Below, one piece after another: positions 24,852 to 32,800 of a stretch of 64,000 bases of DNA. A program made the position numbers and the translations under genes. Source of the DNA: JAFLUQ01 sp964537995 (GTDB lineage: Bacteria > Bacillota > Clostridia > UMGS1883); NCBI GenBank assembly GCA_964537995.1, contig CAZICW010000003.1, positions 1 to 64,000 of the forward strand, read 5' to 3'. The notes under the pieces were generated by a model, which did not search any database, was not told the origin of the DNA, and was given only the letters and a program-made list of their open reading frames with translations. The first letter of the stretch is position 1. Every line of letters begins with the position of its first letter.

Positions 24852-26678
24852 TCACTGCTTTGCTCTGTGCGACGCCTTGGCGCGAAGCTCCGTATTGAGA
24901 ATACGCTTACGCAGGCGCAGGAAATGAGGCGTTACCTCCAAAAGCTCGTCGTCCGCCAAAAATTCAAGACATTCCTCAAGGCTCATATTGCGCGGAGGGG
25001 TTAGGCGAATATTGTCGTCGCTGCCCGCTGCGCGCATATTTGTCGCCTGCTTGCGTTTGCACACATTCACGACGATGTCCTCCAAACGGTTGCACTCGCC
25101 AACGACCATGCCCTCGTATACCTTCTCGCCCGGGCCGATGAAAAGGGTTCCGCGTTCCTGAGAATTGTTAAGTCCGTAGGCAACGGCTTCGCCGTCCTCG
25201 TGAGCGACAAGGCTGCCTCGGCTTCTCAAAGAAATTTCACCCGCAATCATAGGCTCATAGCTGTCGAAGACATGATTTATAACTCCCGTACCCTTGGTGG
25301 CGGTGAGCAGCTCCCCGCGATAGCCGATGAGTCCGCGCGCGGGAATACGAAATTCAAGCTTGGTGTAGCCCACCGCTCCCGGCGTCATATTCACAAGCGT
25401 ACCCTTGCGGCTGCCGACGCCCTCCATTACCACGCCGGTAAATTCGTCGGGAACGTCCGCCGTAAGCAGCTCTATAGGCTCGCAAAGCACGCCGTCGATT
25501 TCTTTATTTATGGTTCTCGGCTTGCTGACGGAAAATTCATAGCCCTGACGGCGCATATTTTCAATCAATACGCTGAGATGAAGCTCGCCGCGTCCGGAAA
25601 CGATGAAGCTGTCGGGAGAGTCTGTCTCGGTTACTCTTAGGGCTATGTTGCTCTCCAGCTCCTTCATAAGGCGGTCACGGATATGACGGCTTGTGACGTA
25701 GCTTCCGTCGCGTCCGGCGAAGGGGCTGTCGTTAACGCTGAAGGTCATTGAAAGCACAGGTTCGTCCACCGGAGTGAACGGAAGCGGCTCCACACAGGCG
25801 GGGGAACAAATCGTATCGCCGATATTTATTTTGTCAATGCCGCTGATTGCCACTATTTCGCCCGCAGCCGCATCGTCAATCGCTTCACGGTTTAAATTCG
25901 TGTAACAGTAAAGCTTGCTCACTCTTGAATTATAAGGCGTTATTCCGTCGCGACAGACGGTTATCGGCATATTTGTTTTTACCTGTCCGCGGTCGATTCT
26001 GCCGACGGCTATACGTCCCGTAAAAGCGTCGTAATCTATGTTTGAGACAAGCATTCTGAATTCGCCGTCAAGCGTATTTTCGGGCGCGGGAATGGCGGAT
26101 AAAATCAAATCGAAAAGAACCTTCAGATTGTCGGGATGATTATCGGGAGAAAGGCTCGCCCATCCGTCGCGTCCGCTGACGTATACTATCGGCGCGTCAA
26201 GCTGCTCGTCGGTCGCTCCAAGGTCGATAAAAAGCTCCAGAAGCTCGTCCGTAACCTCGTAGGGACGCGCGTTCGGACGGTCAACCTTGTTTATTACCAT
26301 AATCGGGCGCAAATTCAACGCGAGAGCCTTTTTCAGCACAAATCTCGTTTGAGGCATACAGCCCTCAAAGGCGTCAACAAGCAGAAGAACCCCGTCCGCC
26401 ATTTTCAGTCCGCGCTCAACCTCACCGCCGAAGTCGGCATGACCCGGTGTGTCGATTATGTTTATTTTAACGCCGTTATATACAAGGCTGGTATTTTTGG
26501 CAAGTATGGTAATGCCTCTTTCGCGCTCGATGTCGTTTGAGTCCATAACTCTTTCCTCAACCTGCTCATTGTCGCGGAAAACTCCGCTTTGCTTCAGCAT
26601 CGCGTCCACAAGTGTGGTTTTGCCGTGGTCAACGTGGGCAATTATCGCTATGTTTCTTATGTTCTGCGGGTCTGTCAT
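24852..26678 (-). CDS. typA: Translational GTPase TypA/BipA
   Basis: Ribosome-associated GTPase of the EF-G family involved in assembly and stress adaptation. G1 AHVDHGKTTL, G2 region with RERGITI, G3 DTPGHADF and G4 NKVD are present, followed by domains II, III, V and the BipA-specific C-terminal domain (RGLIGYRGELLTATKG, SLEECLEFLADDELLEVTP). Normal length, 608 residues. ACGGAGG precedes the ATG. It follows the HD-domain gene by 19 bp. Confidence 0.97.
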   Translation of the reverse strand: MTDPQNIRNIAIIAHVDHGKTTLVDAMLKQSGVFRDNEQVEERVMDSNDIERERGITILAKNTSLVYNGVKINIIDTPGHADFGGEVERGLKMADGVLLLVDAFEGCMPQTRFVLKKALALNLRPIMVINKVDRPNARPYEVTDELLELFIDLGATDEQLDAPIVYVSGRDGWASLSPDNHPDNLKVLFDLILSAIPAPENTLDGEFRMLVSNIDYDAFTGRIAVGRIDRGQVKTNMPITVCRDGITPYNSRVSKLYCYTNLNREAIDDAAAGEIVAISGIDKINIGDTICSPACVEPLPFTPVDEPVLSMTFSVNDSPFAGRDGSYVTSRHIRDRLMKELESNIALRVTETDSPDSFIVSGRGELHLSVLIENMRRQGYEFSVSKPRTINKEIDGVLCEPIELLTADVPDEFTGVVMEGVGSRKGTLVNMTPGAVGYTKLEFRIPARGLIGYRGELLTATKGTGVINHVFDSYEPMIAGEISLRSRGSLVAHEDGEAVAYGLNNSQERGTLFIGPGEKVYEGMVVGECNRLEDIVVNVCKRKQATNMRAAGSDDNIRLTPPRNMSLEECLEFLADDELLEVTPHFLRLRKRILNTELRAKASHRAKQ

Positions 26679-26697
26679 TGTTTTATCCTCCGTTAGG

Positions 26698-27279
26698 TTA
26701 ATGTTTTTCGGTTACGAAGCAGCTCCAGTTGTCGGCGTAGTGCAGAAGGAGCAGAAGCGGACATTCCTTTGTCGCGACCGAGCTGTTGTCATCCACATAC
26801 TGACCGTCGTGGTACACAATTGCCTGAGCTTCATCCTCCGTAAGCGGAAATCGCGGCGCTATCAGATACAGACTGCGCACGGGGACGCTTAAATATGTCA
26901 GCTTATCCGACATACGGAAGGGGATGTTTGATCCGCCGGAGCGCTTTTGATTTTGCGGCGGCGTATTTGAAAGATAAAGCGGCTTCCCCGGAACTCCGGC
27001 TTTGCCAAGGTCATGGAGCAGCGCCGTGACGACGCAACTGTCAACGCTTATATCGGGGGAAAGCGTTTCGCGCAGCTTTAACAGGTTCTCGCAAACGTTA
27101 ACGCTGTGTTCCAGCAATCCGCCTTCAGTGCAAAGATGAAAGCGTGTGCTTGCCGGAGCGGTCAGATAAGCCGTTTCATTTTCCACAAAATCCATCAAAG
27201 CGTTAAATTCCGCCCTTCTGTCAACAACCAAGCTCTTAAAATATTCGTATTTTTCCCGAACCGTCATAATGTTTTCCAT
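26698..27279 (-). CDS. HD-domain hydrolase-like protein
   Basis: Cytosolic protein of about 193 residues with one HD domain: first His in LLEHSVNVCENLL, HD in ALLHDLGKAG, and a later Asp/His region around VYHDGQYVDD. Related proteins are annotated only as HD-domain or hydrolase proteins. The ATG at 27279 is preferred because GCGGAGG lies directly upstream; the longer frame to 27348 lacks a site. Substrate unknown. Probably shares a transcript with typA, 19 bp downstream. Confidence 0.8.
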   Translation of the reverse strand: MENIMTVREKYEYFKSLVVDRRAEFNALMDFVENETAYLTAPASTRFHLCTEGGLLEHSVNVCENLLKLRETLSPDISVDSCVVTALLHDLGKAGVPGKPLYLSNTPPQNQKRSGGSNIPFRMSDKLTYLSVPVRSLYLIAPRFPLTEDEAQAIVYHDGQYVDDNSSVATKECPLLLLLHYADNWSCFVTEKH

Positions 27280-27437
27280 ATTTCCTCCGCTTCCTCCGAA
27301 AATTTTTCCGTTTTGTTTTATGTACAAGAGGTCATGAGAATTGCTCAACTTTATTATAATATACTATCCGCTCGAAAAATACAATAACAAAAATAGACAA
27401 AAAAAGAACGCCGTCCGCAGTATAAATTATGCGTCAT

Positions 27438-28052
27438 TTATTTATCCGAAACCGCTTCAAGGCGGCATATCGGCACTCCCATTGCGCGAAAACGGCGCTC
27501 GTACTCGGTCATTACGTTTTCATCGGCGGCGTCTGGAGGGAGGTCAAACGAGACATTTTTCAGAGAAAAGCCGTTCTGCCGAAAGGCTTCGAGCGAAAAG
27601 TCAAAAAGCGCCCGATTATCGGTTTTAAAATGAATTTCTCCGCCGGTTCTCAGTATTCTCGCGTACTGTTCGAGAAAGCTTCCGTGTGTCAATCGGCGTT
27701 TCGCATAGCCGTTTTTCGGCCACGGATCGCTGAAATTCAGGTATATTCTGTCAACGCTGCGGTCGGGAAATTCAGGCGCGATTACAGCAAAATCACCGCG
27801 TATAAATTTCAGATTTTCAAGCTCCCGCTCTTTCGCCTTTTCCATTGCCAAAACAATTACGTTGGACACCTTTTCGATTGCTATGTAGTTTATTTCGGGG
27901 TGCAGCGCGGCGGTTTCCGTTATAAAACCACCTTTGCCGCAGCCGATTTCAATGTGCAGCAAAGGGGCGGGCAGCCCTTGCGCCGCGTTAATCAAGAGCC
28001 CCGAGCAGGCGGCAAGCCGCTGCTCGAGATTTGCCCGTATACGCATTCTCAT
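27438..28052 (-). CDS. trmB: tRNA (guanine-N7-)-methyltransferase
   Basis: SAM-dependent enzyme making m7G46 in tRNA. SAM-binding motif LHIEIGCGKGGF, FSDPWPKNGYAKRRL (the DPWPK signature), and the C-terminal TEYERRFRAMG motif are clear. Its start lies immediately after the spoIIR stop, so it is read from the ispE-spoIIR transcript and possibly also from the sporulation promoter. In 27280-27437 I see only a T-run near 27390 on the minus strand, possibly part of a weak terminator. Confidence 0.95.
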   Translation of the reverse strand: MRMRIRANLEQRLAACSGLLINAAQGLPAPLLHIEIGCGKGGFITETAALHPEINYIAIEKVSNVIVLAMEKAKERELENLKFIRGDFAVIAPEFPDRSVDRIYLNFSDPWPKNGYAKRRLTHGSFLEQYARILRTGGEIHFKTDNRALFDFSLEAFRQNGFSLKNVSFDLPPDAADENVMTEYERRFRAMGVPICRLEAVSDK

Positions 28053-28646
28053 CTAAAGCTTCTCCTTCAATGTATTTATCCATTCAACAATTTTAAATTT
28101 TACTTTGACGGGAAGCTTCCCGCCCTCGCCTGAGGTTATAAGCTCATAATCCTCGGGCGACAGCATTGTTTTAAGCTCCTCGCCGACGGCTTCGCTGTCA
28201 ACGCTTCCGCGCACATAGCACAGCGGCGGAAACAGTACGCACCACCAATTCTCGCCTTCGGCCTTGCCGATTTTTATTCTCACCGCGTCATATTCTCCGG
28301 CGGGATAAGTCAGCTTTCCGTAGGCTTTGGTCGGGAAAGAAAATCTGCCGTATTCCGCGCTGACGCTCATATTGCAGCCGTTTTCGCGCAAGGCCTCCTC
28401 CGCGATTTTTTTGTATTCCTCCAGCATGGACGGAACCGCTTCTTTTGTTATATCCGCGCTTGTCGCGGCAAGCAGTCTGTCGCGCACAATGAGCTTCAGC
28501 GCCTGATCCTCGTCGCTGTCGCTGTTCGCGATGATGTGCAGACGCACAATATCACGGCTGAGACGCGCGTTCGTTTCGGAAGCGTAGCATACGGCGCACA
28601 TAACGGCGCATATTACGGAAAGCACGGAAAACAATATCTTTTTCAT
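28053..28646 (-). CDS. spoIIR: Stage II sporulation protein R
   Basis: Secreted signalling protein made in the forespore; in Bacillus it triggers SpoIIGA to process pro-sigma-E in the mother cell. An N-terminal signal sequence (to about residue 22) is followed by the family core with RLHIIANSDSDEDQALKLIVRD and the GENWWCVLFPPLCYV motif. 197 residues is normal. The presence of this gene and its sigma-F-like promoter indicate a spore-forming lineage. GAGGTG precedes the ATG. Confidence 0.95.
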   Translation of the reverse strand: MKKILFSVLSVICAVMCAVCYASETNARLSRDIVRLHIIANSDSDEDQALKLIVRDRLLAATSADITKEAVPSMLEEYKKIAEEALRENGCNMSVSAEYGRFSFPTKAYGKLTYPAGEYDAVRIKIGKAEGENWWCVLFPPLCYVRGSVDSEAVGEELKTMLSPEDYELITSGEGGKLPVKVKFKIVEWINTLKEKL

Positions 28647-28665
28647 AAGTCAACACCTCTGAGAG

Positions 28666-28695
28666 AAGTATTGACCCTTTCCGTAAAAAATATAC
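28666..28695 (-). promoter_or_regulatory. Sigma-F/G-type promoter of spoIIR
   Basis: Minus strand GTATA (28691-28695), 15-bp spacer, GTCAATACTT (28666-28675). Compared with the Bacillus sigma-F consensus GYWTA-N15-GGNRANANTW only the second base of the -10 element differs. It fits in the 51-bp gap between ispE and spoIIR, and the predicted start would put GAGGTG at the very 5' end of the mRNA. Confidence 0.75.
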
Positions 28696-28697
28696 AT

Positions 28698-29564
28698 TTA
28701 CACGGGATTGCAAAGATAAACCGTCCTGTATTTTCCAAAAAGACAATTTTTTGCTTCCTGAGCCTTTTGTGGGTCGGAGAACAGCCCGAAAACCGTAGGC
28801 CCGCTGCCGCTCATTTGAGCGGCGACGGCGCCGAGAGAAATAAGCCTGCGCTTGGCTTCTTCAAGTATCGGATAGTCGCTGACGCTGACCTCTTCGAGAA
28901 CATTCCCCATTCCCGCGGCAATTTCATTTAGGTCGCCGAGCCGAAGTCCGTTTATTACGCGGTCGGTATCGGGATGGCGGAGAGCGGTTCGAGAGTCGAT
29001 TTTTTCGTATACCGTTTTTGTGCTTATCGAAAAAGAGGGCTTCAGCAGCAGCACGCTGCATCTCGGCATTCTCGGCAGCGGCGAAAGCTTCTCTCCTATC
29101 CCCTCCGCCAAACGGGTTCCTCCGAGAAGACAGTAAGGCACGTCCGCACCGAGACGAACTCCCATTTCGCATAGCTTATACATCGAAAGTCCGCCGGCGC
29201 AAAGCTTGTTCAAAGCCTTAAGCACGACCGCGCAGTCGCTGCTTCCTCCGGCAAGTCCCGCCCCGACAGGGATATGCTTTATAAGGGTTATTTTCACGCC
29301 GCATTTTATCCCTGTTTCGGCAAAAAACAGCTCCGCCGCACGGGCGGCAAGATTATCGCCGCCGGTCGGAAGGAAGGGCAAATTTGTTTCTATGTAAATC
29401 TTTCCCGCGCTTTTTTCATCTTCAAGCAGCTCCACGGTTACGCTGTCGTAGAGCGATACCGTTTGCATCACCATTTTTATTTCATGATAGCCGTCCGCCC
29501 TTTTTCCGAGGACGTCCAGCGTAAGATTTATTTTCGCGAAAGCTCTGAAGGTCGCCTTCCTCAT
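28698..29564 (-). CDS. ispE: 4-diphosphocytidyl-2-C-methyl-D-erythritol kinase
   Basis: GHMP-family kinase of the MEP isoprenoid pathway, phosphorylating CDP-methylerythritol in the cytosol. N-terminal AKINLTLDVLGKRADGYHE, ATP loop PVGAGLAGGSSD, and C-terminal AQMSGSGPTVFGLF are diagnostic. 288 residues. Other MEP or prenyl genes in this window are dxr, ispA and uppS. Its promoter is divergent from the glycosidase gene. Confidence 0.96.
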   Translation of the reverse strand: MRKATFRAFAKINLTLDVLGKRADGYHEIKMVMQTVSLYDSVTVELLEDEKSAGKIYIETNLPFLPTGGDNLAARAAELFFAETGIKCGVKITLIKHIPVGAGLAGGSSDCAVVLKALNKLCAGGLSMYKLCEMGVRLGADVPYCLLGGTRLAEGIGEKLSPLPRMPRCSVLLLKPSFSISTKTVYEKIDSRTALRHPDTDRVINGLRLGDLNEIAAGMGNVLEEVSVSDYPILEEAKRRLISLGAVAAQMSGSGPTVFGLFSDPQKAQEAKNCLFGKYRTVYLCNPV

Positions 29565-29619
29565 TTGTTTTCACCATCCTGTTTGTCCTTGTGTCAAAAT
29601 CCATCTTTTTGCGTTTTTT

Positions 29620-29648
29620 ATTATACCATACAGCGTCGGCAAAATCAA
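29620..29648 (-). promoter_or_regulatory. SigA-type promoter of ispE
   Basis: Minus strand TTGATT (29643-29648), 17-bp spacer, TATAAT (29620-29625). Its -35 box is 20 bp from the -35 box of the divergent glycosidase promoter. Confidence 0.82.
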
Positions 29649-29668
29649 CACAAATTTTTTATTTATGA

Positions 29669-29697
29669 TTGACACACGGGAAATCTTATTATATAAT
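29669..29697 (+). promoter_or_regulatory. Perfect SigA-type promoter of the GH43/GH51 gene
   Basis: TTGACA (29669-29674), 17-bp spacer, TATAAT (29692-29697). The predicted leader is about 100 bases. Confidence 0.9.
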
Positions 29698-29726
29698 AGG
29701 ATTAGGTTTATTATATATAGAGTGTG

Positions 29727-29762
29727 CATTTCGGCGTCTTATACGCCGTCCCTCATGAAATG
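29727..29762 (+). other. Leader hairpin of the GH43/GH51 mRNA
   Basis: CATTTC (29727-29732) can pair with GAAATG (29757-29762), enclosing an inner hairpin GGCGT-CTTAT-ACGCC (29733-29747). It lies between promoter and AGGAGG. No known riboswitch is recognised; it may stabilise the message or regulate it. Confidence 0.45.
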
Positions 29763-29804
29763 TATGCTTAATGGGAACCATACTAAAAAAGGAGGCTTTT
29801 ATTC

Positions 29805-32800
29805 ATGCAGATGAAAAAACGGGCATTGGCGCTGATAACCGCTGTTATTTTTGCGCTTATGCTAATCCCGGGAATTTCATTCGCGTCCGAAATGAGCGCC
29901 GATTTACGGGCGGCGTATGACGCGCTGGAAATTCCGAACGCGGACAATATCCGCGGAAGCATTACCCTTCCCAAAACGGGTGAAAACGGAGCGGCCGTAA
30001 GCTGGACTTCGTCCGACGAATCGGTTGTTTCTACAACGGAAATCGAAAACGAAGGCTATGTTCCCACTCCCGCCGGCGTTGTGACGCGCGGCAGCGAGGA
30101 TGTGAACGTAACCCTTAAAGCCGAAATTTCTCTCGGCGGCGAAACCGCGGAAAAAACCTTTGAGCTTACCGTCAAGGCTTCTCCCGACAGCGCGGTAAGC
30201 CTTATGGACGCCGATGAGGAAGAACCCGACAAATACCTTATGTATTATTTCAAGGGCGACTACAACGACAACGAGCGGATATGGGTGGCTGCAAGCGAGG
30301 ACGGTCTTAACTGGACGCCGCTTAACGGCGACGAGCCGATTCTCTCCTCCTCTCTCGGCACCGGCGGACTTCGCGACCCCTATGTCATCCGCAGTCACGA
30401 GGGAGATAAATATTTTCTTATCGCCACGGATCTCAAGGTTGCCGATATGGGATGGGGAGAAAACTCCAGAAACGGCAGCAAAAGCGTTATGATTTGGGAA
30501 ACAACCGACCTTACGGATTGGGGCGAGCAGCGCGAGGTTGAGGTGTCAACCCTTGAAGGCATGGGCTGTACTTGGGCGCCGGAAGCGGCGTATGATGATA
30601 CAACCGATGAGTATGTTATGTACTGGGCCTCCAGGGTTGGCGATTACTACTCCGTATACAGCGCCAGAACGCGTGATTTTATAACATTTTCGGAGCCTGT
30701 TGAGTTTGTTGTCCGCGACCCCAACTCAGGCAATGAAAAAGACAATGTCATAGACACGACCATAATCAAAACCGACAGCGGCTATTACCGCTTCACAAAG
30801 AACGAAAATTCCGACCAAAAGCGTGTGTTTATGGAGTTTTCCGAAGAACTTACGGGTACTTATGAAAATATAAATACAAACATTTATGATGATGAAGCGG
30901 GAGTCGAAGGGCCGGAAATCTATCAGCTTCCCGACAGCAGCTACTGTCTTATTCTTGACAGATACAGTCAGGGCGGTTATTTCCCCTTTACCGCCGCAAG
31001 CCTTGAGCCAAACGAGGACAATCGCGTAACCTTTACGGCGCTCGACACTTCCTCATATTCCTTCCCGTCGTCTCCCCGTCACGGTACCGTTGTGCGGGTA
31101 CCGGCCAAGGAATATGACAAGGTCGTAAATTACTATAACGGCGACGCCGAGGCTGTCGCTCCCGACGAGGACGGCAGCGGCCCGATTGTTGTTTACAACT
31201 TCGACGACGGCACAGCCGCCGACGGCAGCGGCAACGGCAACAACGGAACGCTTATGGGCGACGCGGAAATCGTAACCGACGCCACAAAGGGAAGCGTGCT
31301 TTCTCTCGACGGCAGCACGGGTACATACTTGGAGCTTCCCCGAGGCGTTTTGGACGGAAGGAACGAGCTTACGGTTTCCATGGACGTGCGTAACGTTTCA
31401 ACGGGCAATTTCTTTACCTTTGCTCTCGGCAAAAATTCAACCCGTTATCTTTTCTCCCGCCTGCGTCCCGACAGCGTCAGGACGGCAATGACCGTACAAA
31501 GCTACGGCTCCGAGTACGGTGCGGAGACATCAATTCCCGACTGCGGCAACATCTGGACAAACCTCACCTTCACGATTTCGGCGGCGGACGGCAAAATCAA
31601 GACGTATCTTGACGGAGTGCTTGTCGCCGAGGCTGATACGGACATAACGGTTTCCGGTCTCGGCTTAGACACCTTTTCTTACATAGGCAAATCGTTTTTC
31701 AGCTCCGACAGTTACGCAAACATGAGGGTTGACAATGTGGAAATTTACAACCGCACGCTTTCAGCATCCGAAATCGCGGAAAAATACGGCTTTTCGCGTT
31801 ATTCAATGACAATCGACGCCGATGAAAGGGGCGTTGACATATCCGACAGCTTATTCGGATTGTTCTTTGAGGACATCAACTATGCCGCCGACGGCGGTCT
31901 TTACAGCGAGGTTATAAACAATCGCTCCTTTGAGGCATACNNNNNNNNNNNNNNNNNNNNNNNNNNNNNNNNNNNNNNNNNNNNNNNNNNNNNNNNNNNN
32001 NNNNNNNNNNNNNNNNNNNNNNNNNNNNNNNNNNNNNNNNACAATCCTTTGAACGCCAACAATCCGACCTATCTCAGGCTTACCGCAAACGCGGCCGGCG
32101 ACGGCATTGCCAACGACTGCTACGGCGGCTTCAGCGCAAGGACGGGCGCAAAATACAACGCGAGCCTGTATGCCCGCGGCGACTATGCCGGAGAAATTGC
32201 GATCAGAGTTCTCGATAGCGACGGAAATGTCATCGGAGAAAGCTCCGTTTCCGGTATAGGCGAGGATTTCGCAAAGTACGAAACAGAGCTTGAAATAGTC
32301 GGCGAAAGCTGCGCAACGGCAAACATTCAGCTTTTGCTTTCCGAGGAAGGCGCCGTTGAGCTTGATATGATTTCCGTTATTCCTCAGCAGACCTTCAACG
32401 GACGCGACAACGGTCTGCGCGCGGATCTTGTGGAAAAGCTCGCGGAGCTTAATCCCGGCTTTCTGCGCTTCCCCGGCGGCTGTATTGTGGAGGGATACAC
32501 CCTTGACAATCGCTATCAGTGGAAGGACACGGTCGGCCCCGTCGAGCAGCGTACACAAAACTGGAACCGCTGGCAAACGCATAACGAATACCACGACGGA
32601 AACGGTATGTACGGCTACTGTCAGACATACGGTCTTGGCTTTTACGAATACTTTTTGCTCTGCGAAGACATCGGCGCGGACGCCGTGCCCGTTGTGAATG
32701 TAGGTTTAAGCTGTCAGTATCAGGCGAAGGAATATTCCACATACGACGAGCTTTACGAAATCTATATACAGGATGCGCTCGATCTTATCGAATTTGCCAA

